Assembly (NCBI GenBank): GCA_016196035.1
Contig: JACPYM010000111.1
Span: 24,037 to 88,036, forward strand
From: Acidobacteriota bacterium
GTDB taxonomy: Bacteria; Acidobacteriota; Blastocatellia; RBC074
Reading direction: 5' to 3'
DNA length: 64,000 bases
A program made the translations under genes and the position numbers. Under the pieces are notes generated by a model. It saw only the letters and a program-made list of their open reading frames with translations, was not told the DNA's origin and did not search any database. This document shows, in pieces, positions 25,743 through 34,378 of the stretch (positions are counted from its first letter, which is position 1; every line of letters starts with the position of its first letter).

Positions 25743-28700
25743 ATGACGTTAGCTGAAGTCTGTGTGCGTCGCCCCGTCTTTGCGACGATGCTGGTGCTGT
25801 TTCTGGTCGTGCTGGGCGTGTTTTCGTTTATGGATTTGGGCGTAGACCTCTTCCCCAAAGCCGACCCGCCTATCGTCAACGTGCGCATCAAACTGCCCGG
25901 CGCAAGCCCCGATGAAGTGACCAGCCAAATCGTGCTGCCAGTCGAAGAACAAATCAGCAGCGTCAGCGGTCTGGATGAATTGGAAATCTGGTCAATGGAT
26001 GGGCTGGCGCGCATCACCTGTCGCTTCGCCCTCGACCGCAAGATGGAGGATGCCGCACAGGACGTGCGCGAAAAGGTCGCGCTGGCGATGGGCAAGCTGC
26101 CGCCCAATACACAACCGCCCGTCATCACCAAAGCCGATCCCGAATCCGACCCGATCATCACGCTGGTCGTGGGCGGCCCGCGCAATTTGCGCGAGATTAC
26201 CGAAATCGCCGACAAGCAGATCAAACGCACGCTGCAAACCGTGGACGGCGTCGCCGCGATTGACATCGTGGGCGGGCGCGACCGCGAGATTCAAATCCTG
26301 CTGGACGCCGAAAAACTCAACAGCCATCGCATCACCGTCAATCAGGTCGCGCGCGCGCTGCAAAACGAAAATATCGAAGCGCCCGGCGGCAGGTTGTATC
26401 AAGGCACGGAAGAACTGGCCGTGCGCACGATGGGCCGTTTCGACGTGGTACGCGAATTCAGCGATCTGATCGTCTCAAGCACGAGCAGCGCGCCGATCAA
26501 GGTCTCCGATTTGGGTCACGTCGAAGACATCTTTGCCGAGCCGCGCAGCTTCGCCAGACTCGACGGCAAACCGGCGGTCACGTTGCAAATCCGGCGGCAG
26601 GCCGGTACTAACACCGTCAAAGTCGTGGACGCCTTGCGCGAGAAACTCGACAAGCTGCGTCCGACCTTGCCCAACGATCTGACGATCAATGTCATCAGCG
26701 ATCAATCGCAATTCATACGCGCTTCGATTGCCGCGTTGCAGGAACATCTGCTGCTGGGCAGTTTGCTGGCGAGCCTGATTATTCTGCTGTTCATCCGCAA
26801 CTGGCGCGCGGTGCTGATTTCGTCGCTGGCGATTCCGGCTTCGATCATCGCCACCTTCACGCTGATGCGTATCGCGGGGTTCACGCTCAACAACATGACG
26901 CTGCTGGCATTGACGCTGGCGGTCGGCATCGTGATTGATGACGCGATTGTGGTGCTCGAAAACATCTTCCGCCATCTTGAAGAATTGCATCGCTCGCCCA
27001 TGCAGGCCGCGATCGAAGGCACGAAAGAAGTCGCCTTGGCCGTGACCGCGACGACGCTTTCGCTGGTCGTGATCTTCGTGCCCATCGCGTTTATGACTGG
27101 TTACGCGCAACGCTATTTGAATGCTTTCGGCTGGACGATGACCTGCGCGATTATGGTTTCGTTGCTGGTGTCATTCACGCTGACGCCAATGCTGGCCGCG
27201 CGCTTTTTGCGCCGCGACGCCAGCGAAGTGAAGCTCTCGAAGCAGACGGCGCTCTTCACCTGGTTCGAGCACCACTATGAACGTATGCTCAACTGGTCGC
27301 TCGATCATCCCTGGGTGATCCTGGGTTTGAGCGTGCTGGTTTTCGCCACGACCTTCCCGCTCAACCGCATGGTCGGGCGCGATTTCATCCCCAGCGATGA
27401 TCAGGGCGAATTCACCATTCACGTGGATTTGCCCGAAGGCCTGTCGCTCGCGGGCCTGAACAAATTTGTAAACGACATCGAACCGAAGTTGCAGCAGTTG
27501 CCCGAACTCAATCACTTGCTGACGCTCTCCAGCGAGCGGCTCAATCACGTCCATTTCACGCCCAACCTGATTGACCTCGACAAACGCAGACTCAGCAGCC
27601 AAGAAGTTGGGGCTATTGCGCGCAAAATCTTCGAGCAGGTGCCCCAGGCGCGTCACAAAATTGCGTACCCCTCGGCCCTGGGCGGTGGCGAATCGCTGGG
27701 CTTCCCGATTCAGGTGCAATTGCTTGGCCCCGAACTGGACAAACTGGGCGAGCTGGCGCGGCAGGCGGGCGATGAAATCCGCGCCCTGCCGGGCATCGTC
27801 AGTTCCGAACCGTCGTTCTTTTTCGCCAGCCCCGAATTGCGCGTGACGCTTGATCGCGCGCGCGCCGCCGAACTGGGCGTGCGCGCCAACGATGTCGCCA
27901 GCGCCGTGCGCCTGCTGATGAGCGGCGAAGACGAGATCACGACCTACCGCGAAGCCGGCGAACAATATCCGGTCAAAATCATGCTCGACGAAAAACAGCG
28001 CAGCGACCGCGAGATTCTTTCGCGGCTGATGGTGCCGTCGTCCAAGCTCGAACAAGTACGCATTGACAACGTCGCCGGCATCGCGCGCGGGTTGGGACCG
28101 TCGCGCATCAACCGTTTCAACCGCCAATACAACATCCCCATCTTCGTCGCCAACGCGCCCAGCAAGCCGATGAACGAAGCGGTCAAAGACATCACGCAGG
28201 CGATGACGAAACTAAACTTTCCGCCGGGCTATCGCTACTTTTTCGGCGGCAACGTCAAAGCGCTGGACGAGACGACGAGCAATCTGATCATGGCCTTTCT
28301 GCTCGCCATCGTGTTTATGTACATGGTGCTGGCGGCGCAATTCGAAAGCTTCACGCACCCGTTCATCATCCTGCTGGCGCTGCCGTTAAGCGTGCCCTTT
28401 GCGCTGTTGTCGCTCTATCTGACGGGCCGCACACTGAATCTGTGGAGCACGCTGGGCGTCTTGCTGTTGCTGGGCATCGTCAAAAAGAACGCGATTTTGC
28501 AAGTGGATTACACCAACCACCTGCGCGCCGAAGGGCTGTCGGTGCGCGACGCGATTCTGCAAGCCGACCGCGCGCGCTTGCGCCCGATTCTGATGACGAC
28601 GTTCTCGATCATCGCGGGCCTGATTCCGACGGCCTTTGGCAGCGGCGCGGGCAGCGCGCAACGTTCGGCCATCGCCGTCACGATCATCGGCGGACAGTTG

Positions 28701-28838
28701 TTCTGTCTGTTGCTGACGCTGTTGCTGACGCCGGTCGCCTATGAGTTGCTGGATCGTTGGAGTCCACGGCTGTTGCGCGTGCGGCAGTGGCGTTGGAAGG
28801 CGCTCGTCAAAGGCGCGAGCGAAAAGCCGAACGGATAA
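25743..28838 (+). CDS. RND-family efflux/transport permease (AcrB/MexB-like)
   Basis: A 1,031-residue inner-membrane proton-driven transporter when started at ATG 25743, which has AGGAG ten bases upstream and gives the usual opening CVRRPVFATMLVLFLVVLGV. Twelve membrane spans in the 1+5, 1+5 pattern with two large periplasmic loops are visible. The TM4 proton-relay motif is VGIVIDDAIVVLEN. The C-terminal half has VLAAQFESFTHPFIILLALP and LLGIVKKNAILQVDY. The frame is open back to 25644, with an Ala/Pro-rich stretch that is not typical of RND proteins. No membrane-fusion protein or TolC-like gene is adjacent, so partners must lie elsewhere. Confidence 0.92.
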   Translation: MTLAEVCVRRPVFATMLVLFLVVLGVFSFMDLGVDLFPKADPPIVNVRIKLPGASPDEVTSQIVLPVEEQISSVSGLDELEIWSMDGLARITCRFALDRKMEDAAQDVREKVALAMGKLPPNTQPPVITKADPESDPIITLVVGGPRNLREITEIADKQIKRTLQTVDGVAAIDIVGGRDREIQILLDAEKLNSHRITVNQVARALQNENIEAPGGRLYQGTEELAVRTMGRFDVVREFSDLIVSSTSSAPIKVSDLGHVEDIFAEPRSFARLDGKPAVTLQIRRQAGTNTVKVVDALREKLDKLRPTLPNDLTINVISDQSQFIRASIAALQEHLLLGSLLASLIILLFIRNWRAVLISSLAIPASIIATFTLMRIAGFTLNNMTLLALTLAVGIVIDDAIVVLENIFRHLEELHRSPMQAAIEGTKEVALAVTATTLSLVVIFVPIAFMTGYAQRYLNAFGWTMTCAIMVSLLVSFTLTPMLAARFLRRDASEVKLSKQTALFTWFEHHYERMLNWSLDHPWVILGLSVLVFATTFPLNRMVGRDFIPSDDQGEFTIHVDLPEGLSLAGLNKFVNDIEPKLQQLPELNHLLTLSSERLNHVHFTPNLIDLDKRRLSSQEVGAIARKIFEQVPQARHKIAYPSALGGGESLGFPIQVQLLGPELDKLGELARQAGDEIRALPGIVSSEPSFFFASPELRVTLDRARAAELGVRANDVASAVRLLMSGEDEITTYREAGEQYPVKIMLDEKQRSDREILSRLMVPSSKLEQVRIDNVAGIARGLGPSRINRFNRQYNIPIFVANAPSKPMNEAVKDITQAMTKLNFPPGYRYFFGGNVKALDETTSNLIMAFLLAIVFMYMVLAAQFESFTHPFIILLALPLSVPFALLSLYLTGRTLNLWSTLGVLLLLGIVKKNAILQVDYTNHLRAEGLSVRDAILQADRARLRPILMTTFSIIAGLIPTAFGSGAGSAQRSAIAVTIIGGQLFCLLLTLLLTPVAYELLDRWSPRLLRVRQWRWKALVKGASEKPNG

Positions 28839-28840
28839 AC

Positions 28841-28965
28841 GGTACCGCGCGCGTGAGCAAGCGGAGCCTGAGCTGCCGCACCAGTGCGCCAAACTTGACG
28901 CTCCGCTTGCTCACGCGCGCGGTACCGTATCGCTGCACGTTTTTCTCCAAACATTGAAGCGAAAT
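28841..28965. repeat. Palindromic CTAG element, copy E (left end missing)
   Basis: The element starts two bases after the RND stop, directly at the core arm GGTACCGCGCGCGTGAGCAA. The inverted arm ends at 28930, followed by a right flank CGCTGCACGTTTTTC resembling other copies. It reaches the start of the F420-reductase-like gene. Confidence 0.8.
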
Positions 28966-28966
28966 C

Positions 28967-29644
28967 ATGACAACAGAAACAATCGCAATCATTGGCGGCA
29001 CGGGCGACCAGGGTCGCGGCCTGGCGCTGCGCTGGGCCAAAGCCGGTTATGCCATCATCATCGGCTCACGTGACGCCGCGCGCGCGGCTGCGGCGGCGGA
29101 AGAGATGCGCGCCGAACTCGGCGGCGTGCCGAACATCACCGGCTTAGCCAATGCCGAAGCCGCCGCGCAAGCCGCCATCGTCGTCTTGGCCGTGCCTTTC
29201 GCCGCACAAACGCCTACGCTCAAAGGCATCGTGCAGAGCCTGCAGCCCGGCACGTTGCTCGTGGATGTCACCGTGCCGCTCGAACCGGCGGTGGGCGGCA
29301 AGCCGACGCGGGTGTTGGGCGTGTGGGCCGGTTCCGCTGCTGAACAAACCGCCGAACTCGCGCCCGCCGGGGTCGAAGTCGTCGCGGCCTTTCACAATGT
29401 TGGCGCGGATGCGCTCAGCGCTCTCGCACACGAGGTCGAATGCGACATCCTCGTGTGTGGCGACAAGAAAGATGCCAAATTGCGTTTACGTCCGCTGGTC
29501 GAAGCCATTCCCGGTTGCCGCTATGTTGACGCGGGGGTGCTCGCCAATGCGCGCATCGTCGAAGCCATGACCGCGCTGCTCATCGGCGTCAACATTCGCT
29601 ACAAAACGCACACCGGCATTCGCGTGACCGGGTTGCCCGCCTGA
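28967..29644 (+). CDS. NADPH-dependent F420 reductase-like protein
   Basis: A 225-residue cytoplasmic Rossmann protein. The opening TIAIIGGTGDQGRGLALRWA and the phosphate-binding residues GSRDAARA match the NADP:F420 oxidoreductase family (NpdG/Fno). VVAAFHNVGADAL and the CDILVCGDKKDAK block are also family features. Members transfer hydride between NADPH and the deazaflavin F420. No F420 biosynthesis gene is in the window, so use of F420 is inferred from family only; a redox role with NADPH alone is possible. The start follows directly on a palindromic repeat, with no clear ribosome site. Confidence 0.8.
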   Translation: MTTETIAIIGGTGDQGRGLALRWAKAGYAIIIGSRDAARAAAAAEEMRAELGGVPNITGLANAEAAAQAAIVVLAVPFAAQTPTLKGIVQSLQPGTLLVDVTVPLEPAVGGKPTRVLGVWAGSAAEQTAELAPAGVEVVAAFHNVGADALSALAHEVECDILVCGDKKDAKLRLRPLVEAIPGCRYVDAGVLANARIVEAMTALLIGVNIRYKTHTGIRVTGLPA

Positions 29645-29647
29645 GCA

Positions 29648-30007
29648 GGGCTTTCGCAAAGTCCTCAAACCATCCGCCAAAGACCTTTGACTGACTCCCG
29701 CTTCCTGACTCCTGATTCCTGCTAGACCGGTTTGCAATTGCGTTTACGGGAGCGCGTTGGGCCGGGACAGTACCGCGCGCGTGAGCAAGCGGCGCGTCAA
29801 GTTTACGCCGTTGGCTGAACCGCCCAGGCTCCGCTTGCTGACGCGCGCGGTACTGTCCCGCTGCGCAACTTTTCCCATCCACCGATGTGAAAACCGATCT
29901 AAATTGAAAATCAGCCAGTATTTTCAGTTGAGCAGGAATCAGCAACCGGGCATCAGGAGTCAGTCGAGCCGTTCGAGTGCTCTCGCCGGCGACTTTGCAA
30001 AAGCCCC
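29648..30007. repeat. Composite of three nested palindromic elements
   Basis: Outer arms GGGCTTTCGCAAAGTC (29648-29663) and its complement GACTTTGCAAAAGCCC (29991-30006) enclose the arms of a second element: GACTCCTGATTCCTG at 29707-29721, and GAGCAGGAATCAG with CAGGAGTCAGTC at about 29931-29966. The second element's loop (ATCAGCCAGTATTTTCAG) is the inverse of that in the palindrome at 14543-14734. The innermost layer is the full CTAG element F. The 500-base gap between the F420-reductase-like and NTF2-like genes is mostly this structure. Confidence 0.78.
29722..29901. repeat. Palindromic CTAG element, copy F (nested insertion)
   Basis: A complete 180-bp copy, opening CTAGACCGGTTTGCAATTGC and closing GTGAAAACCGATCTA. 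It interrupts the loop side of a different palindromic element whose undisturbed relative lies at 14543-14734, which is good evidence that the CTAG element moves. Only TA need be duplicated to explain the junctions. Confidence 0.85.
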
Positions 30008-30158
30008 TCCCAGCCTGAGTCAACACCCAGCCCGCACATTGCATTTGCCTCAAGCCGCAGAGAATAATGCTGCCCGACCGTGACCGTCGGCAAACTGTGC
30101 TTCTTTCGCGTCGCCCTCTCCTGCTTCAGACTCACTGCTAGCATTCAAGGAATTCGTG

Positions 30159-31073
30159 ATGAACAAAATCTTGCAACGCGGGCGTTGGCTCGCGCTCTTA
30201 CTTTCCCTGTTACTCACCACGGTCGTGGCACAACCGGAAAAACTTTCCGCCGAATTGCAGGTGCTGGCAGAGGCCGAACGCGCCTTTGCCAGGCTGTGTG
30301 TCGCGCAAGGCGTGCGCGCCTCGTTTATGGCGTTCTTCGCGCCCGACGCCATCAATTTCCAGCCCGGCCCGGTCAACGCGCAAGAGGCCTTAGCCAAACG
30401 CCCTGCGCCCACGGGGCCGCTGCCCACCACGTTGGATTGGCGGCCCGTGTGGGGTGCGCTTTCGGCGGCGGGCGATATGGGCTGCAACACCGGCCCTTAC
30501 ACAGTGACCGACAACACGCCTGCCCAGCGCCCCACCCAACACGGGTTATTTTTTTCGGTCTGGAAGAAACAATCCGACGGAAGCTGGAAAGTCGCGGTGG
30601 ACATCGGCACGCCTACGCTCACAGCCGTGACGCCGCTGCAAACGCCGTATCAACGGATTGGCAACCGCAAGGTCGTGGCAACGAAACGCGAACCAGCCGC
30701 CGCCGCCACTTTACAGTCGGTTGAATCCGAATTTTTGCAGGCCTTACAGCAGGATGGGCTGGTGACGGCGTATTTGAATCACGTGAGCGCCGATGCCCGC
30801 TTGCACCGCACCGGCAAATTGCCCGCCGTCGGCAAAGAGGCGATCCGCCAGTCGCTGAGTGAAAAGCCACTGGCACTGACGTTCTCGATTCTGAAAACCG
30901 ATCTGGCGCGCTCCGGCGATTTCGGCTGGACGCTGGGCAAATATGAATTGAAGGACAAGCCGGGCACGGTTGCCGAAACGGGCCACTTTGTGCACGTCTG
31001 GCAACGCAATGAAAAAGGCGTGTGGAAATTGTTGGCGGACATCACCAACCCGCTGCCGACACCAAAGCCATGA
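30159..31073 (+). CDS. Secreted protein with two NTF2/SnoaL-like (DUF4440-type) domains
   Basis: About 304 residues with a signal peptide (LALLLSLLLTTVVAQ). Two similar halves follow: VLAEAERAFARLCVAQGVRA near 38-57 with FFAPDAINFQPGP, and EFLQALQQDGLVTAYLNHVS near 193-212 with RLHRTGKLPAVGKEAIRQSL. Each resembles the alpha+beta cone of NTF2/SnoaL-like proteins, including the tryptophan-rich end strands (VWKKQSDGSWKVAVDIG and VWQRNEKGVWKLLADITN). The function is unknown; such folds bind small hydrophobic ligands. An in-frame GTG at 30156 is possible. Confidence 0.7.
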   Translation: MNKILQRGRWLALLLSLLLTTVVAQPEKLSAELQVLAEAERAFARLCVAQGVRASFMAFFAPDAINFQPGPVNAQEALAKRPAPTGPLPTTLDWRPVWGALSAAGDMGCNTGPYTVTDNTPAQRPTQHGLFFSVWKKQSDGSWKVAVDIGTPTLTAVTPLQTPYQRIGNRKVVATKREPAAAATLQSVESEFLQALQQDGLVTAYLNHVSADARLHRTGKLPAVGKEAIRQSLSEKPLALTFSILKTDLARSGDFGWTLGKYELKDKPGTVAETGHFVHVWQRNEKGVWKLLADITNPLPTPKP

Positions 31074-31109
31074 AGGTGACATTCGCTGTTTGCGCGTTAG
31101 AAGAAAAAT

Positions 31110-31148
31110 CACGACGGGGGCTGCCAGCGTGCTGACGCACCCGTCGTG
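31110..31148 (-). terminator. Intrinsic terminator (hairpin plus T-rich tail) for the YVTN gene
   Basis: CACGACGGG at 31110-31118 pairs with CCCGTCGTG at 31140-31148, and on the minus strand the stem is followed by ATTTTTCTTC. It lies 18 bases beyond the stop of the minus-strand YVTN gene and between two convergent genes. Confidence 0.65.
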
Positions 31149-31166
31149 AACAACTTCGGTCGCTTA

Positions 31167-32174
31167 TTATTTGCCGACGATCAGCAAGGTAAATGTGCCT
31201 GGCTTCATGCTGCGTTGGGGCGGCTTACCCGGCTCAGTCGCGGGTGTCTCTTGATATTCAACCGCAGGCAAAAAGACCTTCTTGGTCTTCGGATCGAAGG
31301 CCATCGTCTTCGCGCTCGGTTGGGTTTTGACTGCGCCGGCATCTTCGTAGCTGTCCGCCGACTTCTCGTGGAAGATGTTCAAGGTGCCGGAGCCGCACGA
31401 AAAGAAGATCAGCTTGGCTTGCGGATCGAAGCCAGCGTAATCCACCCCCGCAGCGATGGGGAAGCTGTTGATGACTTTCCCCGTGACCGCGTCCATTACC
31501 ACCATTTTCGGCTCAGTGCGGCAACCGATAAACAGGCGTTTCGTTTTCGCGTCGTAAGCCAGACCCGTCGGAACTTTCGCCACGCCGATGGGAAAGCGCT
31601 TTTTCACTTCCAGCGACTGCGGATCGAAGGCGACGACCTCCGCCGTGTCTTCGCTGTTGACATAGATCGTGCCATCGGCAGCAATCACCGCCTGTTCGCC
31701 GTCGCCCGCGAGTTTCACCGTCCCGACCACAGCACCAGTGGCCGCATCAATCGCGGTGATGTCGTGCGTGCCGTGATTGTTGGTGAAAACGCGCTTTGAA
31801 CCCGGGTCGTAGTAAATGCCATCCGGCCCTTTGCCCACGTCAATTTTTTTGATGAGTTGCAGCGTGGCCGGATCGAACATCGAGACCTTGTGTTCCCGGC
31901 CATTGCTGGTGAAGCCGTGTTTGAAGGCCGTGGCAATCGCAATCCCGTGGACGCCTGGCGTATCGGGGATCGCGCCGACGAACTTGCCAGTATCGGCATC
32001 CACCACTTCAACCTGGGTCGCGTGCGAAACGTAAATCCGCCGCGCGGCGTTGTCCAACGTCACGTAATCAAACCCGCCCACACCCGGCAGCGGATAATGC
32101 CCAACCACCTTGTAGCCGCTCGCGCCCTGCAACAGCAGCGCGGCGGAAAAGAAACCGGCCAATGCGTTTTTCAT
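31167..32174 (-). CDS. YVTN/YncE-like beta-propeller protein, exported
   Basis: A 335-residue protein with a short signal peptide (ALAGFFSAALLLQGASG) and about six to seven propeller blades built on the pattern VxDxxTGKxVxxIP and DPATLQLIKKIDVGKGPDGI. It is of the YncE/YVTN surface-layer family, generally taken to bind ligands or act as a periplasmic scaffold; no catalytic residues can be named. AGGAGAG lies seven bases before the ATG. It is alone on its strand with its own terminator. Confidence 0.82.
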   Translation of the reverse strand: MKNALAGFFSAALLLQGASGYKVVGHYPLPGVGGFDYVTLDNAARRIYVSHATQVEVVDADTGKFVGAIPDTPGVHGIAIATAFKHGFTSNGREHKVSMFDPATLQLIKKIDVGKGPDGIYYDPGSKRVFTNNHGTHDITAIDAATGAVVGTVKLAGDGEQAVIAADGTIYVNSEDTAEVVAFDPQSLEVKKRFPIGVAKVPTGLAYDAKTKRLFIGCRTEPKMVVMDAVTGKVINSFPIAAGVDYAGFDPQAKLIFFSCGSGTLNIFHEKSADSYEDAGAVKTQPSAKTMAFDPKTKKVFLPAVEYQETPATEPGKPPQRSMKPGTFTLLIVGK

Positions 32175-32370
32175 ACTTACTCTCCTCTTTGAATTGCCAA
32201 AACTACTGTTGCCACAAGCGCGGCGGGCGCTTGCCTCTCAACCTCCGCAACGATTTATGCGCCCGTGAGGAATGGCAAGCTTACCGGGTAATGATAAGAT
32301 AGTGATTGGCCACCAAGCTAACACACCAGCCGCAAATCTGTTATTCAAAACGTAGCACTGAGACATGCGC
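32175..32370. other. Intergenic DNA without a recognised gene
   Basis: This stretch lies between the YVTN gene and the terminator behind the broken TonB receptor. It should contain the YVTN promoter, but no clear -35/-10 pair was recognised, and no repeat of the window's families is present. Confidence 0.5.
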
Positions 32371-32411
32371 CGCAAAAAAGAAAGGTGCTCCTTCTGGCAA
32401 AGGAGCACCTT
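32371..32411 (-). terminator. Intrinsic terminator downstream of the broken TonB receptor
   Basis: AAGGTGCTCCTT (32382-32393) and AAAGGAGCACCTT (32399-32411) form a strong stem with a five-base loop. On the minus strand the stem is followed by TTCTTTTTT, giving a classic rho-independent terminator for the minus-strand reading. Confidence 0.8.
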
Positions 32412-32496
32412 CAAATGAGACACAGGACTAAGTACGTTCAAGCATAAAGCAGCAGTCTTCATTCGACGTGAGCGCGACGTTACCACTGCCTTAAAT

Positions 32497-34169
32497 TCAA
32501 AACACGTAGCGCACGCCCAGTTGTCCCTGACGCGGCCCGCCGAAGCGGTCAGTGCCCGGCGCGAAGGTTGGAATCAACGCCGTGTTGTTCGTGAACGGCA
32601 AGCGCGTGATCGGATTGAGTGCCGCTTGCGGCGCGCCGAAGGTAGTTTCGCCATCGCCGTTGAACCGTTTGTTGCTCGCCCGCGTCAGGTTGAAGCCTTC
32701 GATAGACAAGACCAGGCGGCGGTTTTCGCCCAGCCGGAATTCCTTGATCAGCCGCATATCTCAATCGAAGAAACCCGGTTGCAGGAACGCTATTCGATTG
32801 GCGACGTAGCCGTTGATGACCGGGCGGTCATTGACGGTGTTGCCGTCGTTTTGCGTGTCGGCGCCGACGACGGCCTTGACCGGATAGCCATTGCGCGCAA
32901 ACACCAGCGTGCTGATGGTGAAGCCATGACCCAGATCATAAATCACATTCAGATTGCCGTTGTTGCGAATGTCGTTTTTGGCCCAGGCCGCGTCGCGTTT
33001 CAAATCGAAGGTGTTGAGCGCTGGCTGGCGATTGAAGTCGCGCGCGTTCGAATCGTCATCGCGGTTGAACGAGTGCGTGTAGTTAAAGCCAAATTGTATG
33101 CGCGGCTCATGCGGCGCAGCACGTTGATCGAGAAGCCGCCGTAGCCGGAATGCGCGACGGACTTGTTCAGGTTGATCTGCCCCAGCGTCGCATCGGGCCG
33201 CGCGACTTTCGGCGTGAACGTTTTTCCTGTGGCCGAATCAATGAAGATCGCTTGCCCCGTTGTCGCGTTGAAGCCGGACGCCTGCACCAGCACGCCTTTT
33301 GAATCATAGGCCGGATAGACCGGCAGGCCGTTCGACAGCGTCACCGGCGCAAACAGGTTGGTGTCCAGGCGGCGTTGCAGATTCCACGTCGAGTTGCGCA
33401 CGAAGCCGAGCGTGACTTTGGTGTGCTTGTCAATTTGCCGTTCGATAGCCAGCGCCACTTGCCCGGAGCGCGGGTTGCGAAAGTCTGGATCGAAGGCATA
33501 GAGGCTGTTGATCGGCGTCTTCACGTCCGCCGGAAGCTGCGCAATCGCATTCGGGACTTTCAGGAATTTGAGGATCGAGTTGTCGGTGTTGGTATCCAGC
33601 ACGACTGTGTTCAAGCCGTTGTCAGTGAACACGCGCTGCATCAGATATGACGGCGTGCGCGAATCGAACAGCCCACCGGACAGGCGCAGCACGGTCGTGC
33701 CCTTGCCGCCGACATTCCATGCCAGCCCCAGCCGCGGCTGCCACATCTTCAAATCATTCGGAATCGTGCGCGTGATCGGTTCGTCGGGGTTCGGCGTCGT
33801 GGGTTGCGGATTGACCTGCCCGTCCCAGCGCAGCCCGGCGGTGACGGTCAGGTCGCGGTGCAGCTTGATCGAAGCGGTGAAGAAGGCCGCGTACTCGCGC
33901 TGCGTGCCCTTGTATTGCCCCTGCGTGCCGTTGGCGGCGACGGATTGCTGGTAACGCGAAATCTTCGTGTTGTCGCCCGCTAGCGCGGCCAGGTAATCGG
34001 ACAAGGTTTTGAAGGTGTACTGCCCGCCGTAGTTGGTCTCGCGCTGTTGCTTGCCGGGACTGAAGTTGAAATCAACGCCGGTCTTGATGGTGTGATTGCC
34101 GTGCGTCCAGGTCAGATTGTCGAGCACCTCGATGCGTGTCGCGTTGTATCGGCGCTGGAGTTTTTCCAG
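32497..34169 (-). pseudogene. TonB-dependent receptor, truncated with frameshift and stop
   Basis: Only the C-terminal half of an Oar-like receptor remains. It reads from about 34169 (LTWTHGNHTIKTGVDFNFSP, barrel strands, then GYGGFSINVLRRMSR). A one-base loss near 33099 shifts the frame; the neighbouring frame continues IQFGFNYTHSFNRDDDSNAR and on to IAFLQPGFFD. An in-frame TGA at 32761-32763 then interrupts it before DMRLIKEFRLGENRRL and the true end GQLGVRYVF. The signal peptide, regulatory-like domain and plug are missing; a TAA lies at 34170-34172. Two lesions plus N-terminal loss argue for real decay rather than a single sequencing error. Confidence 0.85.
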
Positions 34170-34378
34170 TTAATAGCACTCGTCACCGACCGCCGCGCCT
34201 GGAGTGCTGGTGAAACTCGCTTACGGTAGTTAGCCATCAAATCTTACTTTGATTTAACAGCGCCTTAGCTCCGAATTTAGGTCGGGCCGCCATGCTACCG
34301 CTTCTAAACCTCTGTCCGAACCGGCCCGGCAAGCGCGGGCCAAGGGCAATTTCAGAATCAAAGCAAAAGGAGCTTTTT

